Assembly: GCA_937923485.1 (NCBI GenBank)
Contig: CALDUE010000031.1
Span: forward strand, 29,170-93,169
DNA length: 64,000 bases
DNA from: an uncultured Saprospiraceae bacterium
Lineage (GTDB): Bacteria; Bacteroidota; Bacteroidia; Chitinophagales; Saprospiraceae
Reading direction: 5' to 3'
Position 1 is the first letter of the stretch. Each line of letters starts with the position of its first letter. Shown here in pieces: positions 39,966 to 49,322 of this stretch. The notes under the pieces were generated by a model. It ran no database searches and was not told where the DNA came from. It saw only the letters and a program-made list of their open reading frames with translations. The translations under genes and the position numbers were made by a program.

Positions 39966-41071
39966 ACAAACCTTTTATACGCCTCGATCAGCCTATCGGG
40001 TAATAGCTGTTTGCATGCCTTGAGGTAATCATCGTACGTGCATGACAAGTATTGATGCCTACCTTCTACTTGCGAATTCTTTGGAAGTTCGAGCCACCAG
40101 CGCCCTGATCTTTCACTTTTCCAAAAGACTAGTTGAGGTGCACCGCTTTCTAAGTGGACGATAAATTGTGTCATCCCTTCCGTACTAACTGGGAAATCAT
40201 GCTTTCTGTGAGCAAACCCTTCAATAAAATACCATAGCATTTGAGAAATGGTATCAGCGCATTGTGCGGAAGGATCGCGTTCCGAGTAGTAGCCATAAAT
40301 TCCGAAAGAAGTGACTTTATCAGCCATACCTGCAAATCGAGTAAGTTGACAAGCTTCTTCACTGGTTAGGCCACTGCTTCCCAACGGTTCTTGAGCGTGG
40401 GCATCACTGGCTTTTAGAGCTGAGAGCTGAAATACCACTGCGTCAGCGTCCCGAATTACAGGTTCACACTCGTTTATATACTCCTTAATGTGACCGAGCC
40501 TGTAGAATTCAAAATGATGCTGGTGGAGATATTCAAGGCCTGCGGGATCATTGTAGTGGGTTTGGTATCCTAGAATTGCTAAATGATATAGCTGAACAGG
40601 AGTCAAATCGAAAATATGATCAAGGTAGCGTCGCTCGCTAGGTGTATCTCTTGCCTGGAAACGTAATCGATCGTCGATTAACACTAAATTCGTCAAGAAT
40701 TCAGATCTATGATAACCGTAGTATTGCGCAAGGCATCTTTCGTCTTCACGGCCTATAAAGAGTGGAGTAGCTCCAGCGGCGAGCATCTCCTGCATGATGG
40801 GAGCGTTAAAGATACCCTCCGCCTTACGGGCATTTCCCAAATCCAAAACTCTAAAAGACTCACCTGGGCGAGCCATCCTGTAGAGTTTATTTCGTACTCG
40901 GTCCGCCTCAGTCGTATCCAAACCAATTAAAACAAGGTCTCCTGAATGAATTTCAGGCATTCCCGATTCTTCCGTGTATCGCTCGCAAACATGACCTAAT
41001 TCCCAGATTTCAAAGGATGTTTGGGGTGAATCTTTGAAGGTTTCGGAGGGGGATAGCCAATTGTCGAGCAT
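39962..41071 (-). CDS. Arginase/formimidoylglutamase-fold protein lacking metal ligands
   Basis: 369 aa from ATG at 41071 (MLDNWLSPSETF); upstream in-frame codons to 41227 would add 52 atypical residues. Ureohydrolase-like order is recognisable: SGDLVLIGLDTTEADRVRNKLYRM, ATPLFIGREDERCLAQYYGYH, LVLIDDRLRF and DADAVVFQLSALKASDAHAQEPLGSSGLTSEEACQL. However, the three Mn-binding motifs (GGxH, DAHxD, DxDxxDP) appear as GREDE, DDRLR and FQLSAL, so catalysis is unlikely. Similar arginase-like genes accompany gliding/T9SS genes in other Bacteroidetes (recalled, not checked). Converges with murF (4-bp overlap of ends). Confidence 0.78.
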   Translation of the reverse strand: MLDNWLSPSETFKDSPQTSFEIWELGHVCERYTEESGMPEIHSGDLVLIGLDTTEADRVRNKLYRMARPGESFRVLDLGNARKAEGIFNAPIMQEMLAAGATPLFIGREDERCLAQYYGYHRSEFLTNLVLIDDRLRFQARDTPSERRYLDHIFDLTPVQLYHLAILGYQTHYNDPAGLEYLHQHHFEFYRLGHIKEYINECEPVIRDADAVVFQLSALKASDAHAQEPLGSSGLTSEEACQLTRFAGMADKVTSFGIYGYYSERDPSAQCADTISQMLWYFIEGFAHRKHDFPVSTEGMTQFIVHLESGAPQLVFWKSERSGRWWLELPKNSQVEGRHQYLSCTYDDYLKACKQLLPDRLIEAYKRFV

Positions 41072-41420
41072 TATTTTTATATTTCGGGACCAATGTACAC
41101 TGCTATATTTGTGAATAATGTCTAAAAAAATGTCACAACTCTCACGAAACGCCGTAAATGTTCCGATAACTATGTACGTTTGCATTCCAAATTGAGACTT
41201 CAAAGCTAAATATTGCATTGAACACATCTCATTTAGGTCATGTTTAACCTACGACATTAACCTCAACACGTAACCCAAACACGCAACCCCCTCTTTCACT
41301 AAAACAATCTGAGTATTTAAACGCTGTGGAAAGAACCACTGCTACTACATTACTCTTTTCTGATATGTTTGCCTTAAAGTGTAAACTCTCATTTTAGTTT
41401 AAGAAAAGCAAAGCTTACCT
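41072..41420. other. Gene-free stretch between the arginase-like gene and the OmpA-family gene
   Basis: 349 nt, AT-rich. Three plus-strand TAnnTTTG-like boxes (TATATTTG near 41092, TACGTTTG at 41175-41182, TATGTTTG at 41364-41371); the last is the best candidate promoter for the downstream gene. No RNA gene recognised. Confidence 0.5.
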
Positions 41421-42908
41421 ATGAAAACTCGTTCTACCCTAATTGCACTGGCAGCGATGCTAGTCGTCGGCTTCGGCACTCAGGCTAACGCCCAGGACGA
41501 CGCAGCCCAACTCGACTATACTCCGAAACATATGTGGGAAGTTGGACTCCATGGAGGCTATGCCTTCAACTCTGGAGACCTTGACTTCGATGCTGGTTTT
41601 GGTGCAGGTTTCCACGTGCGTCGTGCTTTAGACCATATCTTCTCAATCCGTGTTGACGGACAATTTATCAGAGTAAATAGCTCTGAGTCAGGTCGTCCGT
41701 TCGAGGAGTTCCGTGCCAATAGTATTGGAGGTAGCGCTCAAGGCGTTGTGACACTAAACAACTTCCGTTTTGACAAACCAAATCGTAAATTTAACCTTTA
41801 TGTATTTGCCGGTCCTGGAGTTGGATTTTTAACTTTCAAAGGAAATCGCATAGCTGGTGGACCTGAGGTGGACTTCTTTGAAGAGCCAGAATTTCAGGAT
41901 TTCAATCAAATCGGTTTCAATGCCGTAGCAGGTGCTGGTATCGCGATACGTGTTTCTCCAAAGTTCAACATTGCACTTGAGCACAAAGCAATGGTTCCTT
42001 TTGGGCGTACAGCTGACTACTTCGATGGTGACAACAACCGCCAAATTGCAGGTACAACTTACCGTGACATCCCTAACTACACTAACCTTCGCCTCAACTT
42101 CAACCTCGGTGATGCAAGTGAGAAGTCAGAACCACTTTATTGGGTGAATCCATTAAATATGGTTATCGATGAATTGACTGAGCTCAAAGCACGTCCTGTT
42201 CTTGACCTTACTGATACAGATGAGGATGGGATTATTGACATGCTAGATCAGGAAGCTGATACACCTCAAGGTGCTGCAGTTGATACTCGTGGAGTCGCGC
42301 TTGACAGCGACGGTGACGGAGTTAAGGATTTCGAAGACGCAGAGCCTTACAGCATGCCGGGTCTTACAGTTGACTCTCGAGGTGTAGCACAAGCTCCAGC
42401 TTACTTGACTCAGCCTCAAATCGAGGATCTTATCAACGGAAAGCTTACAGCTTACCAAAGAACAGAAGATGCTCGCCCTACAGGTTCTCTTGAAGATTGG
42501 TTCCTACCAATGATTCACTTCAACCTCAACAGCTACACAATCAGAAAGGCTGACTACGGCCACCTTAAGAATGTAGCAACTGTAATGCGTGCTAATCCAT
42601 CAGTAAGAGTTCTTGTTTCAGGTTACACTGACAAGCTTGCTAGCGATGACTACAACCGTGTATTGAGCTACAACCGCGCAAAGTCTGCTAAGGAGTACTT
42701 AGTAAATCGTTACGGAATCAGCCCGGATCGTCTAATTATCCAATTCAAAGGGAAAGAGGACGTACTCGTTCCTACAAATTCAGGAAACTTCATGAACCGT
42801 CGCGTTGAGTTCTCAATCGCTAAAGGTGGAGAGACTGAAATGGGACAACCGAGTGGACGTGCTGGACAAGGAACATTCTTCTCTGGAAGCCGTGATGCTG
42901 GGTACTAA
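41421..42908 (+). CDS. OmpA-family outer-membrane protein with TSP3 repeats
   Basis: 495 aa. Signal peptide MKTRSTLIALAAMLVVGFGTQANA; N-terminal beta-barrel (about 30-230); calcium-binding thrombospondin-3-like repeats (DTDEDGIIDMLDQEADTP, DSDGDGVKDFEDAEP); C-terminal OmpA peptidoglycan-binding domain with VRVLVSGYTDKLASDDYNRVLSYNRAKSAKEYL and NRRVEFSI. Anchors the outer membrane to the cell wall. Typical abundant Bacteroidetes OMP; strong terminator follows. Confidence 0.93.
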   Translation: MKTRSTLIALAAMLVVGFGTQANAQDDAAQLDYTPKHMWEVGLHGGYAFNSGDLDFDAGFGAGFHVRRALDHIFSIRVDGQFIRVNSSESGRPFEEFRANSIGGSAQGVVTLNNFRFDKPNRKFNLYVFAGPGVGFLTFKGNRIAGGPEVDFFEEPEFQDFNQIGFNAVAGAGIAIRVSPKFNIALEHKAMVPFGRTADYFDGDNNRQIAGTTYRDIPNYTNLRLNFNLGDASEKSEPLYWVNPLNMVIDELTELKARPVLDLTDTDEDGIIDMLDQEADTPQGAAVDTRGVALDSDGDGVKDFEDAEPYSMPGLTVDSRGVAQAPAYLTQPQIEDLINGKLTAYQRTEDARPTGSLEDWFLPMIHFNLNSYTIRKADYGHLKNVATVMRANPSVRVLVSGYTDKLASDDYNRVLSYNRAKSAKEYLVNRYGISPDRLIIQFKGKEDVLVPTNSGNFMNRRVEFSIAKGGETEMGQPSGRAGQGTFFSGSRDAGY

Positions 42909-42932
42909 GAATTAGTTTTCTAATTCCCAATC

Positions 42933-42970
42933 AAAAAAAGGGGGATAATCGTAAGATTATCCCCCTTTTT
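42933..42970. terminator. Terminator after the OmpA-family gene
   Basis: Seven A, GGGGGATAATC, GTAA tetraloop, GATTATCCCCC and TTTTT: perfect 11-bp stem flanked by A and T runs, active in both directions. Confidence 0.93.
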
Positions 42971-43302
42971 ATGTTTGGTGCAACCATTTGGGTCCTAAGT
43001 ACTCATTCTTCGACGGCCATGGGTGACAAAAACAGTGATTAAAGTGTATGTGCGAATGTCCATTGGGAAGAGAATTGCTAGATGGCAAACGCATCAGATA
43101 AACTGCAAGTAGAGTAGTGGCTCGCCACTAAGTCTATGTACGATTGAGCAAGTTTGAAACCTCATAGCCTTCTAGTCTTTTGCGGCTAGTGGATTCAGTT
43201 ATTGCTAGGAATCCAAACATGCCTATCGCAATGGGCTACTCAAAGCGTTCCTAGCAAATACTGCCCAATATGTCAATACCTTGCTAGGCCCTTTTTCAGA
43301 AC
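42971..43302. other. Structured, CTAG-rich gene-free region
   Basis: 332 nt without a gene. Seven CTAG tetramers lie between 43078 and 43306. A 10-bp inverted repeat TTGCTAGGAA (43202-43211) / TTCCTAGCAA (43248-43257), a TAGTGG/CCACTA stem (about 43116-43131) and a stem CAATA..CTAGG / CCTAGTATTG (43274-43311) followed or interrupted by CTTTTTC are visible. Could hold a small RNA; not identified. Confidence 0.45.
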
Positions 43303-43662
43303 CTAGTATTGATTCGAGGCAAGCATTACTAGTGTGCATCCGTGAACCACTTCTATACCTGCTGCTGTTGCAGTTTCTGCAAATGCATGGTTTTCTGCAC
43401 CTGGGTTAAAAATGATTCTTCGTGGCTTGATTTCATTCACGATATAGTCTATGTATTCTTCCTGATTCGCTTTCGCCAAATAGACCGTCACCGTATCAAT
43501 ATCTAGATGTGCAGGTTTGCCAACTTGTATAGGGAGACCTAAAACTTCTCCAACTCTCCCGCCAATCAAAACCACTTCTCGGCCTGCGGCCAATAGCCGT
43601 TCGGTTGCTTTGTAGCTGTATCGAGATGGCTTAGTGGAAGCTCCAATGATCAAGGTTTTCAT
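43303..43662 (-). CDS. CoA-binding domain protein (YccU-like)
   Basis: 119 aa. Rossmann-like CoA-binding fold (PF13380): MKTLIIGASTKPSRYSYKATERL, VVLIGGRVGEVLGLPI, DTVTVYLAKANQEEYIDYI and IFNPGAENHAFAETATAAGIEVVHGCTLVML. Function of the family in bacteria is unclear; structures bind CoA. A near-copy of the GTTTT-hairpin element (43469-43480) encodes YLAKAN. Located just downstream of the pdhC terminator. Confidence 0.88.
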   Translation of the reverse strand: MKTLIIGASTKPSRYSYKATERLLAAGREVVLIGGRVGEVLGLPIQVGKPAHLDIDTVTVYLAKANQEEYIDYIVNEIKPRRIIFNPGAENHAFAETATAAGIEVVHGCTLVMLASNQY

Positions 43663-43664
43663 AA

Positions 43665-43705
43665 AATAAAAACAGCCCCAAACAACTACGAGTTGCTTGA
43701 GGCTG
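43665..43705 (-). terminator. Terminator after pdhC (minus strand)
   Basis: On the minus strand: CAGCC..TTG..CAACT loop AGTTG..TTGGGGCTG-type stem with two mismatches, then TTTTTATTTTAT. It ends 3 nt before the ATG of the CoA-binding gene. Confidence 0.65.
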
Positions 43706-43741
43706 AAATTTCTTCATTATAAAGTAGACTTATTCTACTGA

Positions 43742-45037
43742 TCAGATCAGTATGTTCAACGGATTTTCTAGCATAGCCTTAAGCGTCGCCAAGAATTTGG
43801 CACCGGAAGCACCATCAACAACGCGGTGATCGCAGCTCAAGGTCAATTTCATAACATTACCCACAGCGAGTTCACCATCTTTCACGATTGGCTGCTGCTT
43901 GATGCTTCCAACAGCTAGGATACATGCGTCCGGTGGATTAATTATGGCTGTAAACTCGGTTATGTCGAACATACCTAGATTTGATATCGTGAAAGTGTTT
44001 CCAGACATCTGCTGTGGCTGGAGCTTACGTTCCTTTGCCAAACCAGCCAATTCTCTAACCTCTTGATTGATCTCCCCCATACCCTTGCGATCAGCATGTC
44101 TTATTACAGGAACGAGTAGACCGTCTTCAACAGCTACAGCGACACCAATATTTACATCGTGGTTATAGCGAATAGATTCACCAAGCCAAGAAGAGTTAAT
44201 CGTAGGATGCTTACGCAAGGCGTGTGCACATGACTTAACTACTAAGTCATTAAAAGAAATTTTTACATCGCTAAGCTCATTCAATTTCTTGCGGTAAGAA
44301 ATGGCATTTGTCATTTCTACCTCGATACCTAGGTAGAAGTGAGGAGCTCCAAATTTAGATTCAGCCAAACGACGCGCGATCACTTTGCGCATCTGACTCG
44401 CTGGAACATCTTCAAATGAAGCACCTTCTACAGCTGCTGGAGCTTTTGCAGGGCTAGCGGCAGCAGGCTTCGATGGAGTAGCGGAACTAGACGTTCTTGT
44501 GGAAGCAGCCTCGACGTCGCGCTTAACAATTCGACCTTGGTCGCCACTTCCAGAGAGACTTGAAAGATCTACTCCAGCATCTTCAGCCATTTTTCGAGCC
44601 AAAGGACTAGCCTTCACGCGATCCGAGTTCGCTGCGCCAGACGTCTGTGGAGCTTGATGATTCGCTTCAGGAGCTGGAGCATTTTGAGCAGCTTCAGGTT
44701 CGGCTTTTGCTGGCTCTTCAGCAGGTGACACTTCTTGTTTCGGAGCAGGACTTGCGTCGTTACCCGATTCAGCGCCTTCGAGGGCAGCCTTGTAATCTTC
44801 TCCTTTTTCCCCGATTACAGCAAGAACTGCATTCACAGGCACAGATCCCTCTGCAACACCGATATGGAGCAATACACCTTCATGGAAGCTTTCGAGCTCC
44901 ATGGTAGCTTTGTCCGTTTCAACCTCAGCGAGTACATCACCAGGCTCAACTTCATCGCCGACTTTTTTTAACCAGCCAACGATATTTCCCTCTTCCATTG
45001 TGTCGCTCATGCGGGGCATGCGGATGACCTCTGCCAT
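43742..45037 (-). CDS. pdhC: Pyruvate dehydrogenase E2 (dihydrolipoyl acetyltransferase)
   Basis: 431 aa from ATG at 45037 (MAEVIRMPRMSDTMEEG); a longer in-frame reading to 45073 lies in the promoter region. One lipoyl domain with lipoyl-Lys in VETDKATMELES, an Ala/Pro/Glu-rich linker, a peripheral-subunit binding domain (VKASPLARKMAEDAGVDLSSL...GRIVKRDV), and the catalytic domain ending with SCDHRVVDGASGAKFL (catalytic His). Transfers acetyl groups to CoA. E1 and E3 genes are not adjacent. A branched-chain or 2-oxoglutarate E2 is less likely because of the KMAEDAGVDL linker type. Confidence 0.9.
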   Translation of the reverse strand: MAEVIRMPRMSDTMEEGNIVGWLKKVGDEVEPGDVLAEVETDKATMELESFHEGVLLHIGVAEGSVPVNAVLAVIGEKGEDYKAALEGAESGNDASPAPKQEVSPAEEPAKAEPEAAQNAPAPEANHQAPQTSGAANSDRVKASPLARKMAEDAGVDLSSLSGSGDQGRIVKRDVEAASTRTSSSATPSKPAAASPAKAPAAVEGASFEDVPASQMRKVIARRLAESKFGAPHFYLGIEVEMTNAISYRKKLNELSDVKISFNDLVVKSCAHALRKHPTINSSWLGESIRYNHDVNIGVAVAVEDGLLVPVIRHADRKGMGEINQEVRELAGLAKERKLQPQQMSGNTFTISNLGMFDITEFTAIINPPDACILAVGSIKQQPIVKDGELAVGNVMKLTLSCDHRVVDGASGAKFLATLKAMLENPLNILI

Positions 45038-45266
45038 AGTAACTATTGTGTTGAATTGTGTGCAAAAATGCAAACTAACCGTCGGAATTTGAGCCTAGAG
45101 TTCAATTGTTTTCCCAAAATGTGAAAACAACTGCGGTGCATAGTCGATTCCGCTGGTAGAAATAGAATAACATTCTTACCTGTTAGTGGTTTCAGCTTTC
45201 TGGCAGCAGCAATCATCCAGTAGACATTTCGGAATGTGCGCTGTGTAACACCTACCTTAGCCGAGC

Positions 45267-45887
45267 ATGAATTTTTCTTCAAAACATCTCGAGAATGCTG
45301 TCGCTTCATTCTCATCGCTTCCTGGAGTAGGTCGCAAGAGCGCTCTCCGCCTTGCACTTCATTTGCTCCAGCAACCACAAGAATACACTCAAGAATTTGT
45401 TGAGACGCTAGCTACAATGCGGTTAGAGGTGCAGGAGTGTGATACGTGCTTCAATCTGTCCGACTCGAATACCTGTACAATTTGTGCTAATCCGCAGCGT
45501 AAGCGAAATTTAATTTGCGTCGTAGAAAACGTCAGACAGGTAATGGCAATTGAGGAGACAGGCCATTATCACGGTTTATATCACGTACTAGGTGGTGTGA
45601 TTTCTCCAATCGATGGCATTGGCCCACAAAATCTAAACTTAGAAGGCCTCATTAGTAGGGTAGAACAGGCACAAGAGACGCCCGAGATTATTTTAGCGAT
45701 TTCACCAACCATAGAAGGAGAGACCACCAATCTGTACATCAGTAAACAGCTTGAGCCTTATAAGCCGGTGATTTCTACTATCGCACGGGGGGTCAGCTTT
45801 GGAAACGATCTGGAGTACGCAGATGAACTCACACTTAGTAGGTCTATTAGCGCCCGGCTTCCTTACGCTACTCAGCATAATTACTAA
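45267..45887 (+). CDS. recR: Recombination protein RecR
   Basis: 206 aa; acts with RecF/RecO to load RecA at gaps. Helix-hairpin-helix SLPGVGRKSALRLALHLL, zinc finger CDTCFNLSDSNTCTIC, and Toprim domain LICVVENVRQVMAIEETGHYHGLYHVLGGVISPIDGIGP. Stop overlaps the next gene's start by one base. Confidence 0.95.
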   Translation: MNFSSKHLENAVASFSSLPGVGRKSALRLALHLLQQPQEYTQEFVETLATMRLEVQECDTCFNLSDSNTCTICANPQRKRNLICVVENVRQVMAIEETGHYHGLYHVLGGVISPIDGIGPQNLNLEGLISRVEQAQETPEIILAISPTIEGETTNLYISKQLEPYKPVISTIARGVSFGNDLEYADELTLSRSISARLPYATQHNY

Positions 45888-47953
45888 TGAATCGCTCTGC
45901 TCATGGGAAAGATGATACAGTCGACCTGTCTGTAATCATCGTCAACTATAATGTGCGTTACTTCTTAGCGCAATGTTTGGATAGTGTTCGCATAGCATGT
46001 AAGGGAATCCGTTCAGAAATCTGGGTGGTCGATAATGCCTCCTCAGATTCTAGCCTAGAGTTTTTGAATGAGATTAGCGACATCAAGCTCATTGCCAATC
46101 GCGATAATCTAGGATTCTCAAAAGCCAATAATCAAGCTATACGAAAGGCCAACGGTCGATACGTGTTGCTGCTTAATCCTGATACTCTAGTTCCCGCAGA
46201 TGCTTTCCGTAAATGTCTAGACTTTACTGATGTAAACCCTAATATTGGAGCCCTAGGAGTCCGCATGATAGATGGCCGAGGTGATTATCTGCCAGAAAGC
46301 AAACGCGGCTTCCCATCTCCTTGGGTGAGCTTTACAAAAATGAGCGGACTTGCAAAGCTCGCTCCACGCTCAGCAAACTTTAATGCATACTACCTAGGTC
46401 ACTTAGACGAATTTGAGACGAATCAAGTCGCCGTTTTGCCTGGCGCTTTTATGTGGTTAAGAGCAGACTTACTGCCCGATATCGGCGGAGGTCTTGATGA
46501 AGATTACTTCATGTACGGAGAAGACATCGACCTCTCTTACTGCGTTCAACAAGCAGGAAAAGAGGTCGTCTACTTTCCAGAGGTAAGTATCGTCCATTAT
46601 AAAGGTGAAAGCACTAAGAAGCGCTCATTCTCCTACGTCAAAACCTTTTATAAGGCTATGGCGATTTTCTCTGCAAAGCATGTCAGCGGTGGCAACGCAG
46701 CCTTTCAAAACACGCTTTTAAAATTTGCAATCTATGGACGGGCATCACTAGCTGTCCTTATTAATATTTTAATCTCAATCTTTTTCGTTTTAGTTGATGG
46801 GACAGCAATCATAGGTTTACTGTTGGGGGCGAAAACCTTGTGGGCTAAGTATTATTTCAACGATGCGAGTTATTACGACGCTTCACCCTTCGAGGCCTTA
46901 AGCCTTCCGATGTATACCCTGCTTTGGGTCATAGGAATCGGAATAGCCGGAGGGTACGAGCGGCCGTACAGGTTCGCCGCAGCTTTTAAAGGAGCCACTT
47001 TAGGATCGCTTTTCGTACTAATTGCTTACGCGTTGTTACCAGCAGAATTGCGAACTAGTAGGGCCGTTATACTCTTGACAGGAGCGACTTTAACAGCCCT
47101 TCTACCCCTGTTGAGATTTTTGTGGTCCCTCATCCGGCCCCAAGAAGTGTCTGCAACAAGCAAGACCTTGGGATCTCAGCGCAGGCTGGCGATCCTTGGT
47201 AGCAAGAAAGAAACAAATAGAGTGCTCGGACTGCTCGGTAAAGCCGGAATCGCACGAGAATATGTAGGAAGAGTTGATCCTAAATCCTCTTCGAGCGATG
47301 AAACCATCGGTAGTACGAAGGAGTTGGGTCAGCTGGTTGAAACGTTTAGGCTTGAGGAGATCATCGTTTGTACAGGTGATTTGCCGATATCGAATCTCAT
47401 GGACTTAATGCAGGAATTAGGTGACCAGGTGGAGTTCCGAACGATTGGCCCACAATCGGAGGCAATCGTCGGCTCGCCTTCAAGAAATTCCCCAGGGGAC
47501 CTTTACACCGTGGGCATTCGTTATGCCCTCGGTCTAGCGCAATGGCAACGTAGTAAACGCATCTTCGATGTCTGTTTTTCTATTCTGCTGGTCGTTTTTT
47601 GGCCAATTTTATTCTTCATGAAAAAGCCCATTGGAGCTTTCCGAAACGCTATGTTGGTTTTATTAGGAAGCAATACATGGGTAGGCTATGCTGTAGGAGG
47701 AATTAATGGCCACCATCTGCCGAAACTCAGACCATCCGTTTTGCCGCAAGGCGAAGGAAAAAAGAGCTTGGAGGCAAAAGAAATTCAACACCTCAACGAA
47801 TTATATGCTCGCTACTATAGTCGAAGAGAAGACATTCGCTACGTAACGAAACATTGGCGAAGCTTAGGCAACGACCCTGTGGCTATTCACTCACTCGCTC
47901 CAGCGCGTTGGCCTCAGCGGGATCTAACAACAGTCGATTATGCTAAGTCATAG
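45887..47953 (+). CDS. Membrane-bound family 2 glycosyltransferase with sugar-transferase-like C-terminus
   Basis: 688 aa. Residues about 12-250 form a GT2 domain (VDLSVIIVNYN, VVDNASSD, LLLNPDT, YGEDIDLSYCV). Four to five transmembrane helices (about 280-425) follow, then a Rossmann-like segment (RRLAILGSKKETNRVLGLL) and a region beginning KRIFDVCFSILLVVFWPILFF that resembles the start of polyprenyl-phosphate sugar transferases, but the catalytic KFR-T and LPQLWNVL motifs are absent. Probably cell-surface polysaccharide or lipid glycosylation. Substrate unknown. A GTTTT-GCC-GCAA-GGC element lies in the 3' part (SVLPQGE). Confidence 0.75.
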   Translation: MNRSAHGKDDTVDLSVIIVNYNVRYFLAQCLDSVRIACKGIRSEIWVVDNASSDSSLEFLNEISDIKLIANRDNLGFSKANNQAIRKANGRYVLLLNPDTLVPADAFRKCLDFTDVNPNIGALGVRMIDGRGDYLPESKRGFPSPWVSFTKMSGLAKLAPRSANFNAYYLGHLDEFETNQVAVLPGAFMWLRADLLPDIGGGLDEDYFMYGEDIDLSYCVQQAGKEVVYFPEVSIVHYKGESTKKRSFSYVKTFYKAMAIFSAKHVSGGNAAFQNTLLKFAIYGRASLAVLINILISIFFVLVDGTAIIGLLLGAKTLWAKYYFNDASYYDASPFEALSLPMYTLLWVIGIGIAGGYERPYRFAAAFKGATLGSLFVLIAYALLPAELRTSRAVILLTGATLTALLPLLRFLWSLIRPQEVSATSKTLGSQRRLAILGSKKETNRVLGLLGKAGIAREYVGRVDPKSSSSDETIGSTKELGQLVETFRLEEIIVCTGDLPISNLMDLMQELGDQVEFRTIGPQSEAIVGSPSRNSPGDLYTVGIRYALGLAQWQRSKRIFDVCFSILLVVFWPILFFMKKPIGAFRNAMLVLLGSNTWVGYAVGGINGHHLPKLRPSVLPQGEGKKSLEAKEIQHLNELYARYYSRREDIRYVTKHWRSLGNDPVAIHSLAPARWPQRDLTTVDYAKS
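47738..47752 (+). repeat. GTTTT-GNRA hairpin element, copy 14 (GCAA loop)
   Basis: GTTTT-GCC-GCAA-GGC followed by GAA; within the glycosyltransferase gene, read as VLPQGE. Same form as copy 12 but with a GCAA loop. Confidence 0.8.
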
Positions 47954-49163
47954 ACCTGTACTCAAGCCTCAGGATTTGTTAAGTCGGTCCGTAGAGCTTT
48001 CGCCAAAACTTAGTGAATGGAGACAACACCTTCATGCGAATCCAGAGTTGTCTTTCAAAGAATACAACACCCAAGCTTTCGTAATTGAGAAGTTAAAGTC
48101 TTTCGGGCTTTCGCCAAAACCTATTGCGGACACTGGAGTGGTCGTACTAATTGGCTCTACGTCTGCAAAACATTGTATCTGTATTCGGGCAGATTTAGAT
48201 GCGTTACCCATTCAAGAGATTGATGGGAGAGCGTATGGAAGCAGAGCAAAAGGAGTTATGCATGCTTGCGGGCATGATGCCCACACGACTTGTGCCTTAG
48301 GGGCTGCCTTCCTGCTTTCTCAGATGGCAGATGAATTGCCTCTTCCAATAAAGTTAATTTTTCAACCAGGAGAAGAACTTCTTCCTGGAGGAGCGACAAA
48401 AGTTATAGCAGCTGGTGGACTACGATCTCCTCAAGTGCTTGGTATTGTTGCTCTCCACGTGGCCCCCGACATAGAAGTGGGACAGCTTGGAATCCGAGCA
48501 GGAGACTATATGGCCAGTGCCGATGAAATATACCTCACCTTAAAAGGCGGTGGTGGTCATGCCGCAATGGCACATCGACACACCGACCTTTTAGCTACAA
48601 CCGCCCAACTTTTGGTAGGGCTTCAACAAGTAGTCTCGAGAAAAGCGCCACCCGAAATACCTAGCGTCTTATCTTTTGGAAAAATCGAGTCTACGGGTGG
48701 TGCGACAAACGTTCTTGCCAGCGAGGTAAGGCTAGAAGGGACTTTCCGCGCATACAATGAAACGTGGAGGAAGAAGGCGCACGGCATTATCAGAGATATT
48801 GTCAAGCACACCGCCGAGGCTTTCGATGCTGAATTCGAACTTGACATCAAAGTCGGATATCCAGCACTGAGCAACGATAATGAACTTACCGCGAAGGTTC
48901 GTGAAACCTTGGGCGAGTTATTGGGGGAGGAACAAGTCCGACAGCTATCACTACGACCTACGGCTGAAGATTTTGCATGGTACCTTCAAGAAGTACCTGG
49001 AGTTTTCTTTCGGCTAGGCACACGAAATGAGGCGAAGGGGATAACAGCTGGTGTGCATACACCAGCCTTTGATATTGATGAGGCCAGCCTGCCCATAGGC
49101 GCTGCAGCTCTTGCTACGTCTGCACTAGGACTTGCCGAACTTCACCAAAAGAGCAAGGCATGA
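47940..49163 (+). CDS. M20-family amidohydrolase (hippurate/N-acyl-amino-acid hydrolase type)
   Basis: 407 aa. Zinc-binding signatures of M20D: IRADLDALPIQE, HACGHDAHTTCALGAAFLL, IFQPGEELLPGGATKVI, and ALHVAPDIEVGQLGI; dimerisation domain GGGGHAAMAHRHTD. Cleaves N-acyl or amide bonds of amino acid conjugates; exact substrate not readable. ATG overlaps the glycosyltransferase by 14 bp. Two copies of the hairpin element occur near the N-terminus (peptides ELSPKL and GLSPKP). No signal peptide. Confidence 0.88.
   Translation: MLSHRPVLKPQDLLSRSVELSPKLSEWRQHLHANPELSFKEYNTQAFVIEKLKSFGLSPKPIADTGVVVLIGSTSAKHCICIRADLDALPIQEIDGRAYGSRAKGVMHACGHDAHTTCALGAAFLLSQMADELPLPIKLIFQPGEELLPGGATKVIAAGGLRSPQVLGIVALHVAPDIEVGQLGIRAGDYMASADEIYLTLKGGGGHAAMAHRHTDLLATTAQLLVGLQQVVSRKAPPEIPSVLSFGKIESTGGATNVLASEVRLEGTFRAYNETWRKKAHGIIRDIVKHTAEAFDAEFELDIKVGYPALSNDNELTAKVRETLGELLGEEQVRQLSLRPTAEDFAWYLQEVPGVFFRLGTRNEAKGITAGVHTPAFDIDEASLPIGAAALATSALGLAELHQKSKA
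47995..48009 (-). repeat. GTTTT-GNRA hairpin element, copy 15
   Basis: Reverse strand GTTTT-GGC-GAAA-GCT; coding strand reads ELSPKL, a different frame from the AFAKT copies. Confidence 0.85.
48106..48120 (-). repeat. GTTTT-GNRA hairpin element, copy 16
   Basis: Reverse strand GTTTT-GGC-GAAA-GCC; 111 bp after copy 15, same direction, reads GLSPKP. Confidence 0.85.
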
Positions 49164-49322
49164 TTGAGGAAACGGTATGCTTAGTAGGGTAAACGGAGGA
49201 ACGCGCAAGCCCTTTCTCCCGTATACCTACGCAACCAAGTGTTAGTCTTACAGCTTGGCGCAAGATTTGCATGTATGGTATTTAGTATCATGCGTAATTG
49301 CTGATCAACCAAAAGAGTACCC

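Noticed and set aside
43469..43480. Partial element in the CoA-binding gene
   Set aside because: GTTTT part is broken (ATTT); kept only as a near match.
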